Assembly: GCA_047623825.1 (NCBI GenBank)
Contig: JBLHOS010000105.1
Coordinates: forward strand, 1-8,571
Length of the DNA stretch: 8,571 nt
Reading direction: 5' to 3'
DNA from: JBLHOS01 sp047623825
GTDB taxonomy: Bacteria; Pseudomonadota; Alphaproteobacteria; Rhodobacterales; Rhodobacteraceae
Every line of letters begins with the position of its first letter. Position 1 is the stretch's first letter. This document shows, piece after piece, positions 1-6,783 of the stretch. Position numbers and translations under genes: made by a program. The notes beneath the pieces are model-generated. The model was not told the DNA's origin. It ran no database searches and saw only the letters and a program-made list of their open reading frames with translations.

Positions 1-1
1 A

Positions 2-607
2 GACGGCACGATGATTATTCCACCGTTCTATTCCACGCCGACATGGAACGAATTGATCCACCATTTCGCGCGCATTGGTGACGCGGCCACGCGCCCGGTG
101 ATGATTTACAACAATCCGGCCACGGCAAATGTTGACCTCACGCCACCACTTGTCGCGGAACTCTCTTATCTGCCCCAGATCGATTACATCAAAGAATCCA
201 CAATGGACGTGACCCGCATTCGCGACATCCTTGAGATGTGTGACGGGCGAATGACTGTTTTTGGTGGGATCATGGGTTTTGAAAGCTTCGTGGCGGGGGC
301 TGAGGGCTGGGTCGCTGTTGGGTCAAATATCATGCCTGCCGCCTTGGCAAAGCTGTTCACGCTGACTGCCGACGATGAGGATTACCATGCCGCCCGCGCG
401 CTTTACCGCGAAGTTCTGCCGATTATCCGACTGGTCGCAGGGCATCGCTATGTATCGGGCAGCAAGGCCGCGCTTGGGCTGATTGGACAACCTGTTGGGG
501 CTCCGCGCCCGCCGCGCCCACCGCGATTGCCACTGCCTCAGGCAGAGATGGCGGAGGTCAAAGCAACGCTAGAAGCTGTAAGGCTTCTCCCGCAAAATGT
601 AGGTTAA
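2..607 (+). CDS. DapA-family aldolase/deaminase, 5'-truncated by window edge (possible hydroxyproline-pathway pyrroline-carboxylate deaminase)
   Basis: C-terminal two thirds of a dihydrodipicolinate synthase/N-acetylneuraminate lyase family TIM-barrel enzyme. Counting from the first ATG in the window (position 11), Y33 lies in MIYNNP (the DHDPS Tyr motif) and K61 in IKES is the Schiff-base lysine; GGIMGFESF followed by GSNIMP matches the later barrel strands. The frame is open to the window start and codons before position 11 (D-G-T) fit the family, so that ATG is internal; roughly 95-100 N-terminal residues are missing against a usual ~300. The stop (605-607) abuts the ATG of the next gene, so the two are probably cotranscribed. 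Family members include 4-hydroxy-tetrahydrodipicolinate synthase, but a partner amino-acid dehydrogenase and DUF3830 gene favour a catabolic role such as pyrroline-4-hydroxy-2-carboxylate deaminase. That substrate is inference. A repeated Arg-Pro-Pro near the C-terminus (GAPRPPRPPRLP) is slightly odd. Confidence 0.85.
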   Translation, partial: DGTMIIPPFYSTPTWNELIHHFARIGDAATRPVMIYNNPATANVDLTPPLVAELSYLPQIDYIKESTMDVTRIRDILEMCDGRMTVFGGIMGFESFVAGAEGWVAVGSNIMPAALAKLFTLTADDEDYHAARALYREVLPIIRLVAGHRYVSGSKAALGLIGQPVGAPRPPRPPRLPLPQAEMAEVKATLEAVRLLPQNVG

Positions 608-3462
608 ATGGATAATATTACTTTCAAGTTTCAAGCCAGAGATGTTCGCGCCACGCCGGGTGATAGTATTGCCGCGGCCCTGACAGAAGCGGGACATACT
701 TCATTTGGCTGGCGCCGAAGTGGGGCACCTCGTGGGCTTTATTGTTGCATGGGTGTCTGCCAAGATTGCCTGATGACGGTAGACGGTCAGCGGGGCGTAC
801 GCGCCTGCATGGCCACTGTCGCCGACGGTATGGAGGTGCAACGCGAAGACGAGCGATGCTTTGCCGACAACACCGTGCCGCCGTCCGCCACCAGCTTTGA
901 GACACTTGAGGCTGAGATTGCGGTTATCGGTGCAGGCCCTGCAGGACTATCGGCTGCTATTCGCGCCGCCAATGCCGGTGCAGATGTGGTGGTACTCGAC
1001 GAACGCGATGAGCTGGGTGGGCAGTACTTCAAGCCACGCAGTCACGGCTACCGCGGGCTGCACAAACCCGACCGACAGCACCAGAGTGGCAGTGATTTGC
1101 GCGCGCGCGCCGAAGCGTCTGGTGCGCGGATCATCAGTGGACAAAGTATCTGGTTCGCCCGGCCTGATGGCGATGGGTTTGAGTTGCGCAGTTTTGGTGC
1201 AACGGGTGGTTTTCGGTTGTGCGCTCGTGCTGTGATCCTGGCCTCTGGCGCGTATGAGCGTCCTGCGATGGTGCCGGGTTGGACAGTGCCCGGGTTATGA
1301 CAATCGGTGGGGCCCAGACCCTTGCGCGCCGCTACGGTGTGGTGCCGGGGCACAAGGTGCTGATCGCTAGCCACGGACCGCTTGGGCTTCAGTTGGCTTC
1401 TGAGCTGGTCACATTGGGGGCGAATGTTGTCGCTTTGGCTGAGCGCGGGCGCCCGCAATTTAGTCGCGCATTTCTGCAGGCCATGATCGCTGCACCACGA
1501 CTGGTTATTGACGGTGCAACCTACCGATTGGCCGCCTTACGCGCAAAGGTACCTGTTCTGTCTGGATGGGAACTGGCAAAAGTTTTTGGCAAAGACCGGG
1601 CTGAGGGTGCAGAACTGCGTGAGATTAAAACGGGCCGCACCCGCCACTTTGAGGCGGACATCGTGGCCGCTGGTGACGGGTTCGCGCCGCAGCTAGAACT
1701 GGCACGTCTGCTTGGCATGCCGATCACGGCTAACCCTGCTACGGGCCATGTCCGGCCAACGCGCGACCCAGACGGTCGCACGCCGGTGGCCGGCGTTTGG
1801 ATCGCTGGTGATCAGGCGGGCTTGGTGGCGCGGAAATCGCACTGTGTCAGGGCGACCCGAGTGCAATCGGTGCTCTTGAGCACATCAGTCGACCAAGTCA
1901 GTCGGATATGTCTGAACAGCGCAGACATCTCAAGCGTGCATACCAGTTTCAATCCGCGCTGTGGTCCCTTTACCGTGCGCCGGAGCGCGCGTTGCCGGTG
2001 GACGCAACCATCCTTTACCGCTGTGAAGAAGTAACCGCAGCAACGGCTCGCGCCGAAATTAACGACGGCGCAAACGACCCCGCGGTTCTAAAACGGAAGA
2101 CGCGGATCGGTATGGGCCGCTGCCAAGGCAGATACTGCTTACCACAGGTTCTTCGGTTACTTAATGACGCTGGACACCCCACAGCCCCGGAAGCGTTGTT
2201 TGCCCCGCAAATTCCCGCACGTCCTGTCCCTTTAGGTGCCTTGGCTGTAGAGAAACCCGAATGGGGCGGTCACCGCGAAAGCACACCTGCCGTCAGGCCG
2301 GGCCGTCAGATGGAACATCCCTTAGCCGTCAATTCAGCTGACCTCGTGGTGATCGGCGGAGGAGTTACCGGGATTTCTGCAGCACTCTACGCGGCCCGCG
2401 CGGGTGCATCAGTTGTCTGTTTGGATCGTGGGCGCGTCAACGGTGAGGCCTCGGGCGGCAATGCAGGCAGTCTGCACTTGCAGCTTTTGTCTTGGGACTT
2501 TGGGGGCAAAGCGGTAGGGGATGGCAGTCTACAACTCCGTACTCTTCTACTTCAACGGGAGTCGATTGCGCTTTGGCAAACCCTTGAAAAAGAACTTGGG
2601 GCAAACTTTGAGATGTCCGTAACGGGCGGCATGATGGTTGCCGAAAGTCCTGAGCAGATAGTCTTTCTTGAGGCCAAGGTCGCGGCGGAGGCGCGTGTGG
2701 GCATTCACATGGAAGTTATTGACGCCACCCGCATCCGCGAGATAATTCCTGCGATTTCTGAGGCGATAATTGCTGCGGCCTGGTGTCCTGGTGAGGGCAA
2801 GATTAACCCACTTGAAGCCACGCCCCTGCTTGCGCAAGCAGCCCGTGCAGCTGGGACGGTGATCGAAGAATTTGCCCCAGTGTCTGGCATTACGCGCGAC
2901 GGCGCTGGCCATTTTAGTCGACACATCCCGCGGCCGGGTCGCGGCGCGGCGGATCCTGATCGCCGCCGGTGGCTGGTCTTTCCAAATCGCCCAATTTCTT
3001 GGTGTTCATTTGCCAATTCGTGGTGCGCCGCTTCAGATGGTTGTTACCGCGCCGGGCCCCCCGCTAGTGCCTTGCTTTCTTGCCCATGCCGACCGTCACC
3101 TCACCATGAAACAGACCGCGTCGGGCTTCGTTATCATCGGGGGTGCATGGCCCGCCATCACTGGACCGTCAGGACAGTCTGAAATTCTGCCTGAGAGCCT
3201 TGAGGGCAACCTATGGGTCGCGGCACACACGGTGCCGCAAGTGGCAAGCCTCCATGTCATTCGAAGTTGGGCAGCCATGAATATCGACATCGACGGCGCG
3301 CCCTTGATCGGTCCCGTACCTGGTTTTAATGGTGTCACTATTGCGGCCACCGCCAACGGCTATACCCTTGGTCCACTGATGGGTCGCATCGCTGCCGACG
3401 CGGCCCTGTCGGGGCGATTACGACAGGACCTCGAGGCCTTTTCTATGACCCGTTTTACGTAA
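608..3462 (+). pseudogene. Fused 2Fe-2S / FAD-NAD(P) oxidoreductase / BFD / DAO-type amino-acid dehydrogenase, frameshifted three times
   Basis: Likely an imino/amino-acid dehydrogenase related to heteromeric D-hydroxyproline dehydrogenase, opine oxidase and HcnABC. Order: 2Fe-2S domain (C46, C51, C54, C67); FAD domain (IGAGPAG, residues 107-113); NAD-like second nucleotide domain (ASHGPLGLQLA); typical WIAGDQAG; BFD-like Fe-S domain (CEEV, GMGRCQGRYC); then a DAO fold (VVIGGGVTGIS). Breaks: one G lost after 1292-1294, one G lost near 1824, one extra T in 2912-2915. Open pieces are 608-1300, about 1295-1824, about 1824-2912 and about 2914-3462; the ATGs at 1279, 1908 and 2872 are internal. 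Correcting all three gives 2856 nt, exactly 951 codons plus stop. No stop separates the three normal subunits, so the ancestral gene was a fusion. One BFD cysteine is Tyr (codon 2016-2018). The start at 608 abuts the upstream stop and begins a normal ferredoxin-like strand. Sequencing error in homopolymers is an alternative to true decay. Confidence 0.85.
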
Positions 3463-3482
3463 ACAAATAAGGAATACCAAAG

Positions 3483-3896
3483 ATGACGCTACTTAAGATT
3501 ACAGCGGGCCCTTTCAGCTTTGACGCGCGCCTTGAAACCGAAGCAGCCCCCAAGACCTGCGCCGCCTTCGAGGCTGCTATGCCGTTCTTAGGGCAGCTCG
3601 TCCATGTGCGCTGGTCGGGGGAGGGCGTGTGGATCCCGCTTGGTGATCGTGACTTCGGTGTTGGCTATGAAAACCACACGAGCCATCCTGCTCCGGGTCA
3701 GATTATCCTATATCCGGGTGGAATCAGCGAGACCGAAATTCTCCTCGCTTATGGTGGTGTGGATTTTTCGTCCAAAATGGGTCAACTCGCCGGGAACCAT
3801 TTTATCACCCTGACCTCTGGTTTTGATGACCTTATGACGCTTGGCAACCTCGTCCTTTGGAAAGGTGCGCAAGATATCACCTTTAACTACGCCTGA
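3483..3896 (+). CDS. DUF3830 family protein (cyclophilin-like fold)
   Basis: A 137-residue small cytoplasmic protein (no signal peptide or membrane segment) recognised as DUF3830 by its pattern: an N-terminal FDARLETEAAPKTCAAF resembling the start of cyclophilin-type folds, VRWSGEGVWIPLG in the middle, ENHTSHPAPGQI, then YPGGISETEILLAYG. The ligand or reaction of DUF3830 is not established to my knowledge. These proteins tend to lie beside amino-acid catabolic genes, and here the protein follows the dehydrogenase by 20 bp, with AAGGA at 3469-3473 as ribosome binding site nine bases before the ATG. It is therefore probably the third gene of the same operon and, unlike its upstream neighbour, is intact. 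The stop codon overlaps another ATG (TGATGA, 3894-3899), a coupling arrangement, but no recognisable gene follows. Confidence 0.85.
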   Translation: MTLLKITAGPFSFDARLETEAAPKTCAAFEAAMPFLGQLVHVRWSGEGVWIPLGDRDFGVGYENHTSHPAPGQIILYPGGISETEILLAYGGVDFSSKMGQLAGNHFITLTSGFDDLMTLGNLVLWKGAQDITFNYA

Positions 3897-4020
3897 TGAA
3901 CATGGCCCCATGCGACCGACCGGAACCGGCGCTCAACCCAGAACGGACTAAAGATTATGATGCGTCGGGCAATTATCAGACGGGGTCGCTGGGGCCGACT
4001 GCTCGTCCAGTCTGTTTAGG

Positions 4021-4039
4021 GGCTTTGTGCAACAGAGCC
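4021..4039. terminator. Hairpin downstream of the catabolic cluster (possible terminator or IS-end scar)
   Basis: GGCTTTGT (4021-4028), loop GCA, ACAGAGCC (4032-4039): eight pairs including one G-T wobble. There is no T-tract after it on the + strand, so intrinsic termination is doubtful. The GGCTTTGT-G-CAAC string also resembles the ends of some IS5/IS6-type elements, so it may be a transposon scar. Confidence 0.25.
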
Positions 4040-4122
4040 GGTCGACGCTCTGATCTGCCTGCTAGGCCCGATCGAGGCAGTTGTCGCTCAAAGTGATCGC
4101 TTCACCCCAAAAGGTAAGACAG

Positions 4123-4145
4123 AAAAACGCCCACCATCATCGTGG
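4123..4145 (-). terminator. Weak candidate terminator for the secreted-protein gene
   Basis: Read on the - strand, CCAC (from 4142-4145), a seven-base loop and GTGG (from 4131-4134) precede GCG and a run of five T (from 4123-4127). The stem is only four pairs and lies about 120 bases beyond the stop at 4267, so this is only a candidate. Confidence 0.2.
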
Positions 4146-4266
4146 CTAAGCCTCGATTTTTTGCTTCAACACTGAGCATGATTTAAGCTCGCTATTAACA
4201 TCTACAATAGGCGCCTGGCTGCGAAAAAATCGTTAGATAATGTCAAAATAGTCGGTAAAGCCTGAA

Positions 4267-4854
4267 TTATTCGCTTGGAATATTTGCCAGATCAATTTCC
4301 GCACAGGGGTTAGTGCCCCACGCGGCATCCGCAATGTCACGCGCCCTAACGTTGGACTCTGCCCCCTCGTAAGGGATCGTCGCGATAGGACAGGCATGGT
4401 CTGATCCAAACTTCATGATGTCCAAGCGCTGTCCCTGATATTCATACGGCCCATAGGTTGTCCGGAAAATGGCTGCAAACGGTGTCCAAACCCCATCCAC
4501 GGCTTCGACCCGCCACTCAATGGTTATCACGTCTTCATCGTCGGCAAACAGATCACCAAAATAGCCGCTTGGAGCCCACTTATAGTTTGGATTTTCATTA
4601 CCGGTTTCAGCCAAAGAATATCCTGATTCAGGCATGAAATATGAAGCATGTTCATTCCTCTGAACCAAGAAGTCCGGTCCATTCGTCATCTCGCATCTTG
4701 ATAAGGCCGACCGCTCGCCGGTTCTCACAAGCGGGCAATCCTCAAACTCAAACCGATCATAATTGCTTGATATTTCAGTCTGCGCAGATGCTTGCCCGAC
4801 AGGTATTAAATTTGTAGATAAAAGCAGTAGTAAAACTAGGCTAGTTCTAAGCAT
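4267..4854 (-). CDS. Hypothetical secreted protein with four cysteines
   Basis: A 195-residue protein that I do not recognise. The N-terminus is a clear Sec signal peptide: M-L-R-T, a hydrophobic core SLVLLLLLSTNLIPV, and a cleavage site ASA-QT after residue 24, so the mature product of about 171 residues is periplasmic or exported. It has four cysteines in total (40, 54, 155, 184), all in the mature part, which could form two disulfides. The mature part is acidic and rich in aromatic residues (YGPYEYQ, WAPSGYFGDLFADDED), with no catalytic motif, transmembrane segment or lipobox. The ATG is supported by AAGGA on the - strand (4861-4865), six bases upstream. It is convergent with the catabolic cluster and shares no evident function with it; AT-richer flanks and the adjacent IS cluster suggest an accessory gene. 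Confidence 0.75.
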   Translation of the reverse strand: MLRTSLVLLLLLSTNLIPVGQASAQTEISSNYDRFEFEDCPLVRTGERSALSRCEMTNGPDFLVQRNEHASYFMPESGYSLAETGNENPNYKWAPSGYFGDLFADDEDVITIEWRVEAVDGVWTPFAAIFRTTYGPYEYQGQRLDIMKFGSDHACPIATIPYEGAESNVRARDIADAAWGTNPCAEIDLANIPSE

Positions 4855-4937
4855 AATAGATCCTTAATTCGGTGTGAGTGTGCCCCAAGTAACCTTAGGC
4901 TCGCTGTCGAATGCATACGCCTAAAACAACGGCGATG

Positions 4938-5134
4938 CTACCTGTCACATCCCGGACGGTAGTACGGCTGTTTCTTGAACCGCTCTGGTTTGAGATTGTG
5001 CCAGTCTTTCATGGCTTGCAAGGGCGTCTTGCTGCCCAAGGCGGACTGCGGCAGCTGCTGGTTGTAGAGCCAGACGTAGCGGTGCAGCGTGGCCTCCAGC
5101 TCTTCACCGGATCGGAAGTGGTGGCTTTGTAACA
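4938..5134 (-). pseudogene. IS481-type transposase, C-terminal fragment
   Basis: About 64 C-terminal residues of a DDE transposase of the IS481 type, including SGEELEATLHRYVWLYNQQ, LPQSALGSKTPLQAM and the ending KKQPYYRPGCDR before TAG (4938-4940). Everything upstream, including the DDE catalytic residues, is gone: the family likeness stops at LQSHHF, around 5134, where sequence of the next (IS3-type) element begins. The open frame continues to 5195, but that extension is antisense to the IS3 remnant and is fortuitous. Near the stop, TGTCACATCCC (from 4943) may belong to the element's terminal repeat. Non-functional. Confidence 0.7.
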
Positions 5135-5419
5135 TGGTCTTGTCGCGGTTTAGTTCCGGTGTCTTTCGAGCTATGAAGGAGATAGAGAATGGCAAAGAGA
5201 TACACAGCTGAGTTCAACTGAGATGCGGTAGCGCAGGTTGTTGAGGGTGATTGCGCGGTCATCGAAGTGGCTGAGTGATTAGGGACGCCCGTGACCAGCA
5301 GGTGATTGCATAGCAATCGCCGACAGGGGCACAGATGCCTCAATATACGTGGAAGCCCCTGTTTTCTATGCCGCCCCATATAAGAGCTAAAGTTTTGGAG
5401 CAGGCTGCAGAGATCACAC
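5130..5419 (+). pseudogene. Decayed IS3-family orfA, left half, split by the inserted IS3 element
   Basis: Starts at ATG 5189-5191 with AAGGAGA at 5175-5181 upstream. Translation reads MAKRYTAEFN, stop (5219-5221), DAVAQVVEGDCAVIEVAE, stop (5276-5278), LG. This matches residue by residue the OrfA of the intact element at 5482 (FTDEFKQDAVAQVVERGYAV..EVAERLG). After an extra segment of about 41 bases containing a hairpin (near 5289-5328), likeness resumes in another frame: QYTWKPLFS, then PHIRAKVLEQAAEIT, against LYTWKAQFS and SVRSEVTEPAAEIR. It breaks at 5419, exactly where the intact element begins. The other half lies at 6694-6783. The 5' boundary near 5130 is estimated from the leader length of the intact copy. 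Two nonsense codons, a frame change and an insertion make it non-functional. Confidence 0.75.
5285..5343 (+). repeat. Candidate palindromic mini-element, copy 1 (in decayed orfA)
   Basis: Between LG and YTWK the decayed orfA has 59 bases where the intact homologue has 18, an excess of about 41 (38 if one codon more is native). The excess includes CCAGCAG (5295-5301), a stem GGTGATTGC (5301-5309), loop ATA, GCAATCGCC (5313-5321; nine pairs with one wobble) and ACAGGGG (5323-5329). The layout matches copies 2 and 3. Confidence 0.55.
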
Positions 5420-5445
5420 TGAGGTGCCCCTAGATTTGTAGACAC
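5420..5445 (+). repeat. Left terminal inverted repeat of the IS3-family element
   Basis: Begins TGAGGTGCCCCTAG and ends GTAGACAC. The reverse complement of 6668-6693 begins TGAGGCGCCCCTAG and ends CTAGACAC: 22 of 26 identical. Confidence 0.9.
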
Positions 5446-5481
5446 TTTGCTCGGTAATTTTGGAACCAAGGAGAGCCGGAT

Positions 5482-5763
5482 ATGAGTAAGGGAATTCGGT
5501 TTACGGATGAGTTCAAACAGGACGCTGTGGCGCAGGTCGTAGAGCGTGGATATGCGGTCAGTGAAGTGGCTGAACGGCTGGGGATCAGTACCAAGTCGCT
5601 GTACACTTGGAAGGCTCAGTTTTCGAAGTCGCCGAGCGTCAGGTCAGAGGTTACGGAACCGGCAGCCGAGATCAGGCGGTTGAAGCGCGAACTGGCGCGG
5701 GTGACCGAGGAACGCACCATCTTAAAAAAGGCGACCGCGTACTTCGCGCGAGAGTCTCAGTGA
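5482..5763 (+). CDS. IS3-family transposase OrfA
   Basis: A 93-residue DNA-binding subunit. Residues 1-48 form the HTH_Tnp_1 domain (FTDEFKQDAVAQVV, then EVAERLGISTKSLYTWKAQF), and residues 64-83 form a leucine-zipper-like helix (L67, V74, L81) ending in the typical LKKATAYFARES. AAGGAG at 5468-5473 supports the ATG. In IS3 elements OrfA alone binds the ends; a -1 ribosomal frameshift at A-AAA-AAG (5724-5730) near its end makes the OrfAB transposase. Intact here. Confidence 0.9.
   Translation: MSKGIRFTDEFKQDAVAQVVERGYAVSEVAERLGISTKSLYTWKAQFSKSPSVRSEVTEPAAEIRRLKRELARVTEERTILKKATAYFARESQ
5724..5730 (+). promoter_or_regulatory. Programmed -1 frameshift site (A6G) of the IS3 element
   Basis: In frame with orfA the codons read TTA AAA AAG, so A-AAA-AAG sits in the phase needed for tandem -1 slippage. 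The -1 frame then reads GDRVLRARVSVRYAFI, the usual junction and OrfB start in this IS group. A GC-rich run follows directly (positions 5731-5751) and could act as a stimulator. Confidence 0.75.
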
Positions 5764-6675
5764 GGTACGCGTTTATTCGCCGCCCAGCAGTTAAAACGCA
5801 GTTTTAATGAGAGGGAGGCTCATCGTTCAGAATTTTCAGTGCGGACGATGTGCCGTGTGCTACTGGCCCATTTCAGCGGATTTTACGCATGGCTTAAAGA
5901 ACCGTTAAGCCAGCGTGCGCTTGAAGATGCGCGCCAGGCAGAGCTGATCCAACAGGCCTGGACTGATAGCGGCAAGGTCTATGGCTATCGTAAATTAACA
6001 GATGATCTGCATGATGCTGGCGAGACCTGTTCTGAGAGCCGTGTGGTACGCTTGGCCAGTATCGCAGGCATTGCAGCACAGATCGGCTATAAACGCCGCC
6101 CTGGTCGCTATGGCGGCAAGCCTGCTGTCGTCGCCGACAACACATTGGACCGACAGTTCGAGGTTGATGCTCCAGACACAGTTTGGGTGACCGATATCAC
6201 TTACATCAAGACGCACGAAGGTTGGTCATATCTGGCCGTGGTCATTGATCTGTTCTCAAGGCGCGTTGTGGGCTGGTCCATGCAATCACGCATGACCATG
6301 GACCTCGCCTTGCAGGCATTGCTGAGCGCAGTCTGGCGACGCAAGCCAAAGCACAAGGTCATGATCCATTCTGACCAAGGTTCACAGTTCACTAGCAAGG
6401 AGTGGCAATCGTTTCTCGGCAAACACAATCTGGACGCCAGCATGAGCCGACGCGGAAACTGCCATGACAAGGCCGTTGCTGAGAGCTTCTTCCAACTCCT
6501 AAAGCGGGAACGGATCAGGCGACGGACATACCTGACACGCGACGCTGCAAGGCAGGACGTGTTCGATTATATCGAGATGTTTTATAACCCAACCCGCAAG
6601 CACACCAACAACGGCATGCTGTCGCCGGTTGACTATGAAATGAAACAGAAGAAAATGAACGAGGCAGGTGTCTAG
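5760..6675 (+). pseudogene. IS3-family transposase OrfB, DDE triad intact but N-terminus disrupted
   Basis: Catalytic subunit with an rve (DDE integrase) domain. In the part open from GTG 5839, the triad is D119 (VTDITY), D179 (HSDQGSQF) and E215 (AVAESFF), with 35 residues between the last two and K222 seven residues after the Glu; all family landmarks are present through YNPTRKH and LSPVDYE. The normal OrfB start (GTG 5760, VRYAFI, reached by -1 frameshifting) runs into TAA at 5805-5807. Family members read FI directly followed by EAHR-EFSVRTMCRVL; here 37 bases (5778-5814) separate ATT from GAG GCT CAT, shifting the frame. A shortened protein from GTG 5839 could be made but would lack the OrfAB fusion, so autonomous transposition looks lost. 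Confidence 0.8.
5778..5814 (+). repeat. Candidate palindromic mini-element, copy 2 (in orfB of the complete IS3 element)
   Basis: 37 extra bases relative to the family's protein reading. They contain CCAGCAG (5784-5790), a perfect 7-bp stem TTAAAAC (5791-5797), loop GCA, GTTTTAA (5801-5807), then TGAGAGG. Outer arms GCCGCCC and GGGAGGC (5779-5785, 5813-5819) pair at six of seven positions. Boundaries can slide by a few bases. Confidence 0.6.
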
Positions 6676-6693
6676 AAAACTAGGGGCGCCTCA
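6668..6693 (-). repeat. Right terminal inverted repeat of the IS3-family element
   Basis: Mate of 5420-5445. It overlaps the last codons and stop of orfB (6673-6675). Confidence 0.9.
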
Positions 6694-6783
6694 ATTGAAG
6701 CGGGAACTGGTGCGGGTGACGCAAGAGCGCACCGTCCTAAAAAGGCGGCCGTGTATGTGGCGTGAGAGTTTAATGAGGTATGC
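6694..6783 (+). pseudogene. Decayed IS3-family orfA, right half (continuation of the 5130-5419 remnant)
   Basis: Directly after the inserted element, codons CAA TTG AAG (overlapping its edge) resume the split orfA: QLKRELVRVTQERTVLK, against RLKRELARVTEERTILK in the intact copy. The equivalent of the slippery site has only five A (6739-6743), and after it the reading is VYVA with TGA or, in the next frame, RESLMRYA, the start of orfB (ATGAGGTATGC). Likeness ends at about 6783, so almost all of orfB and the right end have been deleted. Confidence 0.75.

Larger units (their letters stand above)
3897..4266. other. Spacer without a recognisable gene
   Basis: A stretch of about 370 bases between the + strand cluster and the convergent secreted-protein gene. 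An open frame of 66 codons starts at 3896, overlapping the DUF3830 stop, but its translation has no recognisable domain and an Arg/Pro-rich composition; it may be the scar of a lost fourth operon gene. Visible structure: a short hairpin at 4021-4039 and a 9-bp inverted repeat CGATTTTTT (4154-4162) / AAAAAATCG (4224-4232) separated by 61 bases. The part after about 4110 is clearly AT-richer than the genes to the left. No tRNA or promoter could be supported. Confidence 0.6.
5420..6693 (+). mobile_element. Complete IS3-family insertion sequence, 1274 bp (IS51-like orfA/orfB)
   Basis: Bounded by terminal inverted repeats (5420-5445 and 6668-6693), 22 of 26 positions matching, starting TGAGG and ending CCTCA. 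It contains orfA, an A6G slippery heptamer and orfB, with the orfB stop inside the right repeat, as usual in IS3. The left flank (ATCACAC) and right flank (ATTGAAG) show no exact target duplication, but both flanks belong to one and the same disrupted older orfA, so insertion into a related element is certain. Assignment to the IS51 group is by remembered OrfB likeness. Autonomous activity is doubtful because a 37-base segment disrupts orfB. Confidence 0.9.

Noticed and set aside
1908..1910. ATG as the start of a separate 424-residue oxidoreductase
   Set aside because: Codons upstream in the same frame (LGGAEIALCQGDPSAIGALEHI) continue the preceding domain, so this Met is internal.
4154..4232. 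CGATTTTTT / AAAAAATCG inverted repeat as a transposon or terminator
   Set aside because: The 61-base spacing is too wide for a terminator, the arms are low-complexity, and there is no coding content between them.
5104..5469. 121-codon open frame on the - strand
   Set aside because: It is antisense to the decayed orfA and has a Ser/Leu/Arg/Cys-rich composition without any domain.
5802..5805. Single extra T in a TTTT run as the cause of the orfB frame break
   Set aside because: Removing one T restores an open frame, but leaves a dozen residues absent from the family (between FI and EAHR) and ignores the hairpin; a 37-bp insertion explains both.
5416..6697. Target-site duplication around the IS3 element
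   Set aside because: Left flank CAC and right flank ATT do not match.
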